A DNA stretch of 64,000 bases. It comes from Ulvibacterium sp965248315 (lineage in GTDB: Bacteria; Bacteroidota; Bacteroidia; Flavobacteriales; Flavobacteriaceae). Positions 17,058 to 25,300 of the stretch are shown piece by piece. Where the stretch lies: the NCBI RefSeq assembly GCF_965248315.1, contig NZ_CBDFIX010000002.1:3348001-3412000 (forward strand). The letters run 5' to 3'. A program made the translations under genes and the position numbers. Positions within the stretch are counted from its first letter, which is position 1; every line of letters begins with the position of its first letter. Under the pieces are notes generated by a model. It saw only the letters and a list, made by a program, of their open reading frames with translations, did not search any database and was not told the DNA's origin.

Positions 17058-19916
17058 TTGGAACACACGAGATATTTACCATACCCGATTGCCCTAGTAA
17101 TTTTTTTACTGGGTATTGGTGTATCCCATGCCCAGCATATTAATAACCTTACTGCAGATTTGGACGAGGAGACCCATGAAATACGTATTCAACAAGAATT
17201 TGAATATAAGAACACCTCGGACGACACTTTGCGCAACCTATATTTCAATGACTGGGCACATGCATATTCCAACAAAAAAACAGGTCTCGCAAAACGATTT
17301 GCAGAAGACTTTAAAAAAAGCCTTCATCTTGCCAAAGACGAAGAAAGGGGCTCTACCGAAATCACCAGTGCAGTTGATGATGAATATAGAGGTCTATTTT
17401 GGGAAAGGGTAACAGGGCAGGATGTTCTTAAAATTAGACTCAACGAACCTCTGGAACCAGGCAATTCGGCAAAAATCTTCATTACATATACGGTAAAATT
17501 GCCTTCCAAAAAGTTTACCCCTTATGGGTATGATCCAAAAAGTGGATATTATTTAAAGGATTGGTACCTAACTCCTGCCGTATATGACGGCAAATGGCAT
17601 TTGTATTCCAACAAAAATTTGGAAGACCTTTATACGGATGTTACCAATACCAACTTAAAGATCACGTATCCGGACAGTCTCCATATGGTATCAAATTTCA
17701 GGGTATTGGGGGAGACCAGGTTTCCAAATGGCCATGAGGCCCAGCTAAAAGGCATCAACAGAAAAAGTTGCGAAATAATCCTCACCCCCAACAATGGTTT
17801 TACTACGCATGTTACCCATAACATGACCGTTATTACGGATTTAAAGGCCGGCAAATACGATCAGATATCACAAGGAGTCTCTATCCATAAGGTTACCGAT
17901 TTCGTATTGGAAAATTTAGGGAGATTTCCACATTCCCACTTGTTGGTGAGTGAAATTGATTACAATAAGAATCCTATGTACGGCCTAAATCAGCTTCCCT
18001 CCTTTATACGGCCATACGATGATCAATTTCAGTATGAGATGAAGTTCCTTAAAACGGCCCTTGTCAAAATTATCAATGAGACCATTTTCTTAGACCCCAG
18101 AAAAGATCAATGGATATTGGATGCCATTGCCAATTATTTAATGATAGCCTATGTAGAGGAGCATTATCCCGATCAAAAGTTATTGGGGAAACTTTCCAAA
18201 ATTTGGGGCTTCAGAAGCTATCAATTGGCAAAGATGGACTTCAACGAGCAATATCCTTTTCTCTATATGTTCAGGGCACGTAAAAACCAAGATCAGCCTT
18301 TGACCACCCCAAACGATTCGCTTATAAAGTGGAACCAAAAAATAGGGAACAAGTATAAGGCCGGTCAAGGGCTTTCCTACTTGGCGAGTTATATTGGTAA
18401 GGAAAAGGTAGATGAAAGCATAAAGACCTTTTATAAATACTATAAATTGAACAAGGTTAAGCCCTTGGATTTTGAATCAATATTAAAGCGAGCCTCCAAT
18501 CGCAATATAGACTGGTTTTTTAATGATTATGTTTCCACGGACCGGCTTATAGACTTTAAGATAAAGAAAGCGAAGAAAACTGAGGATTCCCTCCGGGTAA
18601 CCTTAAAAAATAAGGAGGGAACCAATGTTCCCATATCGCTATTTGGACTCAATGATAAGGACTCCGTGGTATCCAAGTATTGGTTTTCCAACATTACGGG
18701 GGAAAAGACCTTTACCATCCCGAACAAGAACGAAGAACGCCTGGTGTTGAACTACGATCAAAAAATCCCGGAGTTTAACCAAAGGGACAATTGGAAATCT
18801 TTGAAAGGTTTTTTTTCGAGCAATAAAAAAATCAAGTTTACTTTTTTCAAGGATGCCGAAAACCCCTATTACAATCAGATATTCTATGTACCTATCTTAA
18901 ACTTTAATATCTATGACGGCTGGTCTCCCGGACTTCGCTTGTACAACAAAACCTTTTTGGAGCGCCCTTTTGTTTATGATTTTCATCCGTCCTATTCGTT
19001 TCGGGAGAACACCCTTGTAGGTTTTGGAAGTTTGGGATATAGGAAGTATTTGAGCAAAAGTGGATTGTTCGTATCCAATTACCGAATTAGTGCTTCTACA
19101 TTTCATTTTCAGACCAATTCCAGATATACGTCTATTACACCCTCCATGAGCTTTGGCTGGCGACCTGCCGATCTTATTTCCAATAAACGACAATTCTTGA
19201 CCTTTAGATATGTCAATATCTTTCGGGATTTTGACGAGAGCCTTATTGATTTGAGCAATGATCCGGATACCCCGGATTACAGTGTCTTTAATGCCAGGTT
19301 TTCACATATAAACAACGGAATTATAGATTTTAATTCCTGGTCCACGGATTTCCAACACTCCAGTGATTTTACCAAATTGGTCTTTGAGTTCGAATACCGA
19401 AAACTATATGAGAACAACACGCAATTTAATGTTAGATTTTTTGCAGGTAAATTTTTAAGGAACAAAATAGAGCCCGGTAACACTTTTTTTGATTTTGCAT
19501 TGGACCGTCCTACCGATTATCTTTTTGACTATAATTATCTCGGACGTTCAGAGGATTCAGGTCTGTACAGTCAGCAAATAATCATTGCGGAAGGAGGCTT
19601 TAAATCCTTTCTGGATGAACGTTACCGGTTTGCGAATGATTGGCTGGCTACCATGAATACCAGCGTAAATCTTTGGCGATGGATAGAAGCCTATGGAGAT
19701 ATCGGATTTGTAAAAAATAGGGGGCTAAGGGAGAAGTTTGTTTATGATTCCGGAATACGCCTAAATCTTGTTACCGATTTTTTTGAACTATACTTCCCGG
19801 TCTATTCCAACAATGGGTGGGAAATAGCGCAACCCAATTATGAAGAAAGGATTCGGTTCATCATAACCATAAGCCCAAGGACGCTTACAGGGTTATTTAC
19901 CAGAAAATGGTTCTAA
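17058..19916 (+). CDS. M1-peptidase-like protein without zinc motif, fused to a predicted outer-membrane beta-barrel
   Basis: The 952-residue protein starts with TTG at 17058, which gives a good signal peptide (about 1-25, SHA|Q); no better in-frame start is visible. Residues about 27-510 resemble an M1 aminopeptidase: N-terminal beta domain, then a helix (330-341) and DQWILDAIANYL (350-361), which aligns with the DQWLxEGFANY element. The HExxH motif is missing (ALVKIIN at 334-340) and the third zinc ligand Glu is Asp355. After about residue 585 the sequence becomes alternating aromatic strands ending in W951-F952, typical of an outer-membrane barrel. It is probably a non-enzymatic surface or transport protein. 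It begins 11 bases after the LOG gene. Confidence 0.75.
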   Translation: MEHTRYLPYPIALVIFLLGIGVSHAQHINNLTADLDEETHEIRIQQEFEYKNTSDDTLRNLYFNDWAHAYSNKKTGLAKRFAEDFKKSLHLAKDEERGSTEITSAVDDEYRGLFWERVTGQDVLKIRLNEPLEPGNSAKIFITYTVKLPSKKFTPYGYDPKSGYYLKDWYLTPAVYDGKWHLYSNKNLEDLYTDVTNTNLKITYPDSLHMVSNFRVLGETRFPNGHEAQLKGINRKSCEIILTPNNGFTTHVTHNMTVITDLKAGKYDQISQGVSIHKVTDFVLENLGRFPHSHLLVSEIDYNKNPMYGLNQLPSFIRPYDDQFQYEMKFLKTALVKIINETIFLDPRKDQWILDAIANYLMIAYVEEHYPDQKLLGKLSKIWGFRSYQLAKMDFNEQYPFLYMFRARKNQDQPLTTPNDSLIKWNQKIGNKYKAGQGLSYLASYIGKEKVDESIKTFYKYYKLNKVKPLDFESILKRASNRNIDWFFNDYVSTDRLIDFKIKKAKKTEDSLRVTLKNKEGTNVPISLFGLNDKDSVVSKYWFSNITGEKTFTIPNKNEERLVLNYDQKIPEFNQRDNWKSLKGFFSSNKKIKFTFFKDAENPYYNQIFYVPILNFNIYDGWSPGLRLYNKTFLERPFVYDFHPSYSFRENTLVGFGSLGYRKYLSKSGLFVSNYRISASTFHFQTNSRYTSITPSMSFGWRPADLISNKRQFLTFRYVNIFRDFDESLIDLSNDPDTPDYSVFNARFSHINNGIIDFNSWSTDFQHSSDFTKLVFEFEYRKLYENNTQFNVRFFAGKFLRNKIEPGNTFFDFALDRPTDYLFDYNYLGRSEDSGLYSQQIIIAEGGFKSFLDERYRFANDWLATMNTSVNLWRWIEAYGDIGFVKNRGLREKFVYDSGIRLNLVTDFFELYFPVYSNNGWEIAQPNYEERIRFIITISPRTLTGLFTRKWF

Positions 19917-20025
19917 TAGAATGAAATATTCTTATAAAATTGCTTTTTTAAGCCGTAAAAAATACAAAACATCAAAAAATAGAGGTTTTTTTTATCAATA
20001 TACAAATATTTTAACTTTTTTAGAG

Positions 20026-20056
20026 TTGTAAAAATCTATTCTATTGGATATTTTTG
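20026..20056 (+). promoter_or_regulatory. Promoter of the fused E1 dehydrogenase gene
   Basis: TTG at 20026-20028 and TATTTTTG at 20049-20056, 20 bases apart, match the Bacteroidota promoter. The -7 box contains the TTG at 20054 that could be mistaken for a start codon; transcription should begin near 20063. This supports the ATG at 20075. Confidence 0.6.
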
Positions 20057-20074
20057 CAAAAACTCTACTTGCCC

Positions 20075-22486
20075 ATGGACCTTTCCCCAAAAACCAGCAC
20101 CGATATTTCTTTTGACGATTTTAGGGACCAGATTCTACATGATTACGAAATAGCTGTTCTAAGCAGGGAATGTAGCCTAATGGGGCGCAAAGAGGTACTT
20201 ACTGGAAAAGCAAAATTTGGGATTTTTAGCGATGGTAAGGAACTCCCACAATTGGCAATGGCAAGGTCCTTTAAAAATGGGGATTTTAGAAGCGGTTATT
20301 ACAGAGACCAAACTTTTATGATGGCTCTGGGGTTACTGACCCCAAAACAATTATTTCACGGCCTTTATGCCACCACAGATATTGGAAAAGAACCCATGAG
20401 TGCGGGGAGGCAAATGGTAGGTCACTATATGACCAATAGCATAAATGAAGATGGAAGCTGGAGAAACCTTACAAAACAAAAAAATAGTAGTGCCGATATC
20501 TCATGTACTGCTGGGCAAATGCCTAGGTTATTAGGTCTGGCACAAGCCTCCAAAATGTATAGGAATCTAAAGAACCTGGATTCCGAGAAGTTTTCAAATA
20601 ATGGGAATGAAGTAGCTTGGGGTACCATCGGTAATGCAAGTACCAGTGAAGGTATGTTTTTGGAGACCGTAAATGCCGGCGGCGTACTTCAAGTGCCAAT
20701 GGTTATAAGTATTTGGGACGATGACTATGGTATATCCGTACCGGCCAAATACCATGCGACCAAAGAGGATATTTCAAAAATGCTTAGTGGATTCCAAAGA
20801 GACGAGGACCAGAAAGGATATGAACTCATAAAAGTAAAGGGATGGGACTATACGGCCCTGATGCATGCTTATGAAAATGCTGCGGACATTGCTCGTGAGG
20901 AGCATGTACCCGTTATCATTCATGTCGTTGAACTTACGCAACCCCAGGGACACTCCACTTCGGGTTCCCACGAGCGGTATAAAAGCGAAAAACGTTTGGA
21001 GTGGGAAAAGGACAATGATTGCAACAAACGTTTTAGGGAATGGGTACTTGAAACCGGTATTGCCGAGGATTCAGAGCTTTTGGAGCTTGAAAAATCGATT
21101 AAAAAGAAGGTCAGAATCGCAAAAAAAGAGGCTTGGGCGGAATATCTGGAACCGCACAAGCGAATGAAAAATACTTTAATCCAACTTTTGGAGAATGCTT
21201 CACAAAAAAGCCCGAACAAAAATTTTATCAATAAGATAAAGAACGATTTGATAGCGGTTGAAGAACCGATCAAAAAAGATCTCGCCCATAACTCGCGTAA
21301 GGCCTTACGCTATATGTTGGGTGAAAATACACCCGAAAAAGAGGCCTTGTTGTCTTGGGTAAATCGCTTTCTGGAAGATACCCAACCCAAGTATAGTTCA
21401 TTGTTATATAGTGAACTCCCAACCAGGGCTACTAAAATTCCCGCGATACACCCTCAATACGATACCAGTCCCAAAACTGTGGATGGACGGGTGGTGCTTC
21501 GGGACAATTTTGACAAATTATTCGAGAAATATCCCGAAGCCTTGGTGTTTGGAGAGGATAGTGGAAAAATAGGAGATGTAAACCAAGGTTTGGAAGGACT
21601 TCAAAAGAAATACGGTGAATTACGGGTGGCCGATACCGGTATTCGAGAAACCACCATTATAGGACAAGGTATAGGAATGGCCTTAAGAGGACTAAGGCCA
21701 ATTGCCGAAATCCAGTACCTGGATTATATCTTTTATGCTATGGCCACGCTTACCGATGATTTGGCGAGCTTACTATATCGTACCTACGGAAAGCAAAAGG
21801 CACCTTTAATCGTTAGGACTAGGGGACATCGATTGGAGGGTATTTGGCATTCGGGATCTCCCATGGGAGGTCTAATTCATGTCTTGAGAGGCATGTACAT
21901 TCTTGCACCACGAAACATGACCCAAGCGGCAGGTTTTTACAACACCTTAATGAAAAGTGACGAACCTGCTTTGATAATTGAAAGTCTTAATGGATATCGG
22001 TTAAAGGAATCCATGCCCAATAATTTAGGAGATTTTTGTACGCCAATTGGTAAAATCGAGACCTTAAGAAAAGGTAGTGATATCACCATACTTTCATACG
22101 GGTCTACTTTACGGATTGTGGAGCAGGCTGCACGCGAACTCTCAGAAGTAGGTATCGATGTCGAAGTTATCGATGCCCAGACCTTATTGCCATTTGACGT
22201 AAATGGAGATACCGTACAAAGCATACAAAAGACCAATAGACTGTTGGTTGTGGACGAAGACGTTCCTGGAGGCTGCTCTGCTTACTTGGTTCAAGAAATT
22301 ATTGAGCGTCAAGGAGCCTATAGCTATTTGGATAGTGCCCCTCAGACCCTTACGGCAAAGGCACATAGACCTGCTTATGGAACTGATGGAGATTATTTTT
22401 CCAAGCCCAATGCAGAGGATGTCTTTGAAAAGGTATACGAAATTATCCATGAAGCAGATCCTGCCAACTTTCCAAAATTACGCTAG
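20075..22486 (+). CDS. 2-oxoacid dehydrogenase E1, alpha and beta subunits fused (branched-chain type)
   Basis: The 803-residue protein joins an E1 alpha half (about 1-420) and a beta half (about 460-803), a known Bacteroidota arrangement of the branched-chain or related 2-oxoacid dehydrogenase. In the alpha half the thiamine-diphosphate motif reads GNASTSEG (186-193) and later DDD (215-217), whereas the usual form is GDG...EG...NN. The acidic and amide ligands therefore appear exchanged. The beta half has FGEDSGKIGDVNQGLEGL and the GIRETTIIGQGIGMALRGLRP region typical of E1 beta. The E2 and E3 subunits are not in the window. A start at 20054 lies in the promoter and is rejected. Confidence 0.88.
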   Translation: MDLSPKTSTDISFDDFRDQILHDYEIAVLSRECSLMGRKEVLTGKAKFGIFSDGKELPQLAMARSFKNGDFRSGYYRDQTFMMALGLLTPKQLFHGLYATTDIGKEPMSAGRQMVGHYMTNSINEDGSWRNLTKQKNSSADISCTAGQMPRLLGLAQASKMYRNLKNLDSEKFSNNGNEVAWGTIGNASTSEGMFLETVNAGGVLQVPMVISIWDDDYGISVPAKYHATKEDISKMLSGFQRDEDQKGYELIKVKGWDYTALMHAYENAADIAREEHVPVIIHVVELTQPQGHSTSGSHERYKSEKRLEWEKDNDCNKRFREWVLETGIAEDSELLELEKSIKKKVRIAKKEAWAEYLEPHKRMKNTLIQLLENASQKSPNKNFINKIKNDLIAVEEPIKKDLAHNSRKALRYMLGENTPEKEALLSWVNRFLEDTQPKYSSLLYSELPTRATKIPAIHPQYDTSPKTVDGRVVLRDNFDKLFEKYPEALVFGEDSGKIGDVNQGLEGLQKKYGELRVADTGIRETTIIGQGIGMALRGLRPIAEIQYLDYIFYAMATLTDDLASLLYRTYGKQKAPLIVRTRGHRLEGIWHSGSPMGGLIHVLRGMYILAPRNMTQAAGFYNTLMKSDEPALIIESLNGYRLKESMPNNLGDFCTPIGKIETLRKGSDITILSYGSTLRIVEQAARELSEVGIDVEVIDAQTLLPFDVNGDTVQSIQKTNRLLVVDEDVPGGCSAYLVQEIIERQGAYSYLDSAPQTLTAKAHRPAYGTDGDYFSKPNAEDVFEKVYEIIHEADPANFPKLR

Positions 22487-22535
22487 CAACGCGAGTACCC
22501 TCGTTCAAGTTTTTTATATTTAGGGAAAAATTGAA

Positions 22536-23732
22536 TTGATTTCCCTTGTTTTTCCAAGCTTCAACTTATACAGTACGCCATTACTAGTTCTGGTAAGCCA
22601 AGGTCTATTGTTCGGCTTGCTTTTGTTACATCGATTTTACATTAAAAACCGAATATCCGATCTTTTTTTGGCACTTTTGGTGATTATTACATGCTATCAT
22701 CGTACCACATACACCATTGGATTCATGGATTGGTACGATACCTACCGTAACACTAAAATCAATTATTGGCTCATTTCCTTATCGCTAGCCATAGGGCCGC
22801 TAATTTACTTTTATGTAAGGTCCGTGACAACATCTAACTTTAAATTCGGCAAAAAGGATTGGCTACACTTTTTTCCGGCAGTGCTATACGTTCTATACCG
22901 GGTTTTCATTTTTATCTATGATGCCAATCAAAATGGATTTGATACAAAACAAAATGGTATACTTATGGAAAGTTGGGCCATGGGTTCGGTAGGTAGTTTC
23001 GCGGAAGCGTTTAACGCCATACAGCAAATACTATATTTGGCTTTCTCGCTCCAATTATATTTTACATACAAAAAAAAGATAAAAAACTACTTCTCCAATA
23101 CCTACAAATTGGAACTTAATTGGATTCGTAACTTCTTATATATTTATTCGTTTCTTTTTCTTTACGGGATTTTGCAACAGTTCGTAATCCTATCTATTGT
23201 GGAATTAAGTTGGATCCAAAAATGGTGGTACCAATTTTTTTCTGCCTTGGCAGTGATATATATTGGTATAAAAGGATACTTCACCGACACTACTTCTCTG
23301 GAAGGACTAGATTTTCAGCTTTTGGGAATATTACAAAAGAGCCGGGGCATTAAGGAAGGTTCTGTATGGCATTCCAAGCATGAAAATAAGGGGTTAGAAA
23401 ATCAAAAAGAACGTCTTTCCCAATTCATGGAAGCCCAACGCCCCTATTTGAACCCTGATCTTAATCTCAAGGAAATGGCGCAGGAACTTAGAATGTCCAG
23501 GGGTCAATTATCCGAAGTAATCAATATAGGTTTTGGCAAAAATTTTAATGACTTTATTAATACTTACCGCATAAACTTGGTCAAAGATATGCTAAAGGCC
23601 GGAAGGCATAAGAAGCTCTCGCTATTGGGTATAGCCTATGAATGTGGTTTTAACAGCAAAGCCACCTTTAATCGAGTATTCAAAAAGTTTACCAATAGCT
23701 CCCCCACAGAATTCCTCAACAATTCATTTTAG
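22536..23732 (+). CDS. AraC-family transcriptional regulator with multi-pass membrane N-terminus
   Basis: The 398-residue protein begins at TTG 22536; no ATG gives a full-length product. About seven or eight hydrophobic segments occupy residues 10-255. They are followed by a C-terminal AraC DNA-binding domain (about 300-395) with both helix-turn-helix units (LKEMAQELRMSRGQLSEVIN and LGIAYECGFNSKATFNRVFKKF). This membrane-sensor plus AraC design is common in Flavobacteriia. The signal is unknown. Inverted repeats immediately downstream, before the doxX-like gene, are candidate binding sites. Confidence 0.88.
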   Translation: MISLVFPSFNLYSTPLLVLVSQGLLFGLLLLHRFYIKNRISDLFLALLVIITCYHRTTYTIGFMDWYDTYRNTKINYWLISLSLAIGPLIYFYVRSVTTSNFKFGKKDWLHFFPAVLYVLYRVFIFIYDANQNGFDTKQNGILMESWAMGSVGSFAEAFNAIQQILYLAFSLQLYFTYKKKIKNYFSNTYKLELNWIRNFLYIYSFLFLYGILQQFVILSIVELSWIQKWWYQFFSALAVIYIGIKGYFTDTTSLEGLDFQLLGILQKSRGIKEGSVWHSKHENKGLENQKERLSQFMEAQRPYLNPDLNLKEMAQELRMSRGQLSEVINIGFGKNFNDFINTYRINLVKDMLKAGRHKKLSLLGIAYECGFNSKATFNRVFKKFTNSSPTEFLNNSF

Positions 23733-23749
23733 CTGATGTCTTTTTTGCG

Positions 23750-23796
23750 AGACGTCTCAAATCGTATTTGAGACCTAATCTCAACGATTTGAAACT
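23750..23796. promoter_or_regulatory. Cluster of inverted repeats upstream of the DoxX operon
   Basis: The perfect palindrome GAGACGTCTC (23750-23759) overlaps TCTCAAAT-CGT-ATTTGAGA (23756-23774, perfect 8-base arms). An imperfect copy, TCTCAACGATTTGAAA, follows at 23780-23795. The cluster ends about 45 bases before the DoxX start codon and lacks a T-run, so an operator is more likely than a terminator. The upstream AraC-type regulator is the nearest candidate binder. Confidence 0.5.
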
Positions 23797-23840
23797 CAGC
23801 TATTGACTTTACACGGCAAATTTGTATTGTAAACATAAAT

Positions 23841-24347
23841 ATGCACGATATGAAAAAAGCCTTCAGAAAGATTATGCTACCTGTTCTACAGAAAGATTGG
23901 ATAGCCGATTTACTATTTGCTATTATACGTTTTATATGCGGAATGTTGCTTGCCTTGAGTTTTGGAGCCGACAAGTTTGGGATGCCCTGGACACCAGAGG
24001 GTCAAAACCTTAATCTCTTTGAAGTGTCCGCATGGTTCCCGGAAGATGTTGCGTCCTATGGCGGGGTTTTCGCAATGGCCCCAGTATTTTTTGCTTGGAT
24101 GGGGGCTTTTAGTGAAGCTGTTGGGGGATTATTTTTGGCCTTCGGATTAAATACAAGGGTAGCTGCCTTCCTCATTATGTTTACCATGCTAACGGCCATC
24201 TTCATGCAAAAATGGGGACAAGGGATTTGGGGCATGCTCCCAGCGATGGGTTTCCTATGGATCTCTATTTACAATCTTTATTTGGGATCTGGGCGGTTCG
24301 GTCTGGACTATCTACTTACAAGGAAACATATCATTAGTAACCCATAA
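23841..24347 (+). CDS. DoxX-family membrane protein
   Basis: The 168-residue protein has four predicted membrane helices (about 24-42, 75-100, 104-122 and 130-150) in the DoxX arrangement. It carries a short periplasmic-type insert between the first two (about 43-72). DoxX proteins are quinol-linked or redox-associated integral membrane proteins; the exact function here is unknown. It may be the first gene of a unit with the two small secreted proteins that follow at 12 and 6 base gaps. A second in-frame ATG at 23850 is also possible as start. Confidence 0.8.
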   Translation: MHDMKKAFRKIMLPVLQKDWIADLLFAIIRFICGMLLALSFGADKFGMPWTPEGQNLNLFEVSAWFPEDVASYGGVFAMAPVFFAWMGAFSEAVGGLFLAFGLNTRVAAFLIMFTMLTAIFMQKWGQGIWGMLPAMGFLWISIYNLYLGSGRFGLDYLLTRKHIISNP

Positions 24348-24359
24348 AATATAAAACCT

Positions 24360-24854
24360 ATGAAATCAATACTACAATCTATGATAGGGCTCTTTTTTCT
24401 ATCTACGGCAATTGCCCAAAACAGTCTTTCAACATCCAATTTTGAGTACCTAAATGGAAGTTCATGGTCCGGTAATTTAATGTACATCAATTATTCGGAT
24501 GGAAAAGAAGTAAACATCAGGACCACGCTAAAGATTTCCGTTCAAGATGATACAATCATACAAGAGGTGGAATTTCCGGACGAACCAAAGGCCAATTATA
24601 TCAGTCGGGTAAAGATCAAAAAAAATGGACACTATTTTGGTGATGAAAAAGTGGTCGATCTAGATTTCGAGGGAGGTAGTATTACCAAACTTACCACCCG
24701 ATATAAGGGAAGGGATAACAACAAAAAGGCCGATATCTACAAAACCTACCTATTCGGAAATCAAAGTATATCCATTACCAAAACCGTAGTCTATCAGAAA
24801 AGTCAAGAAAAAATGATACGCAATCGCTATACCTATAAAAAACTAAAAATCTAA
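24360..24854 (+). CDS. Secreted protein of unknown function
   Basis: This 164-residue product has a clear signal peptide (about 1-19, STAIA|Q). The mature part is beta-rich and basic, with alternating strands such as GKEVNIRTTLKISVQDDTIIQEVEF. I do not recognise a family. It lies 12 bases after the DoxX gene and 6 bases before a lipoprotein gene, so the three are probably cotranscribed and act at the cell envelope. Confidence 0.7.
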   Translation: MKSILQSMIGLFFLSTAIAQNSLSTSNFEYLNGSSWSGNLMYINYSDGKEVNIRTTLKISVQDDTIIQEVEFPDEPKANYISRVKIKKNGHYFGDEKVVDLDFEGGSITKLTTRYKGRDNNKKADIYKTYLFGNQSISITKTVVYQKSQEKMIRNRYTYKKLKI

Positions 24855-24860
24855 GTTACC

Positions 24861-25256
24861 ATGAAAACTTGTTTAAAACATCTATTCTTTGCTCTTTTCG
24901 TTTTAGCTTTCAGCTGCAGCTGTGTACAGGAAACACATTTAAAGACGGTGACCTTTAAAGTTAACATGAAATATGTGGAAAATGCCCAAGAAGTTGGTTT
25001 ACGCGGTAATTTTACCTCCCCCCCATGGGAAATAGTCCTCCCTATGGAGGATAAGAACAATGACGGAATTTTTGAAACTACCGTATCCAAATCTACTGCT
25101 CAAAATGAAGTTGAGTTTAAGTTCGTTAATTTCAATGATCAGTATGAACTCAATTGTTCGGGAAATAGGGTAATTACCTTTAAATACAGACCAGAGGTTA
25201 TTGAATATGAAGCTACATTTAACAAAAACGATGGACGGCAAAAACTATTGAAATAG
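24861..25256 (+). CDS. Small lipoprotein with starch-binding-like (CBM20/48-type) domain
   Basis: The 131-residue product has a lipoprotein signal (cysteine at about 19-21, FSCSC). Its single beta-sandwich (about 27-115) reads TVTFKVNMKYV, EVGLRGNF, DGIFETTV, EFKFVN and NRVITF. This pattern is shared by CBM20/CBM48-like domains (TVTFKVDM...VYLRGSF...EYKFVN). A glycan-binding or structural role is inferred; no enzyme domain is attached. It is the last gene of the DoxX set. Confidence 0.6.
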   Translation: MKTCLKHLFFALFVLAFSCSCVQETHLKTVTFKVNMKYVENAQEVGLRGNFTSPPWEIVLPMEDKNNDGIFETTVSKSTAQNEVEFKFVNFNDQYELNCSGNRVITFKYRPEVIEYEATFNKNDGRQKLLK

Positions 25257-25300
25257 CAAAGGGCCGTCCATCCCAGCGGATCCTTCCTTGATGGGTTGCT

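Noticed and set aside
22490..22516. Terminator after the fused E1 gene
   Set aside because: Only four clean base pairs (CGAG/CTCG) before a T-run; too weak to list as a feature.
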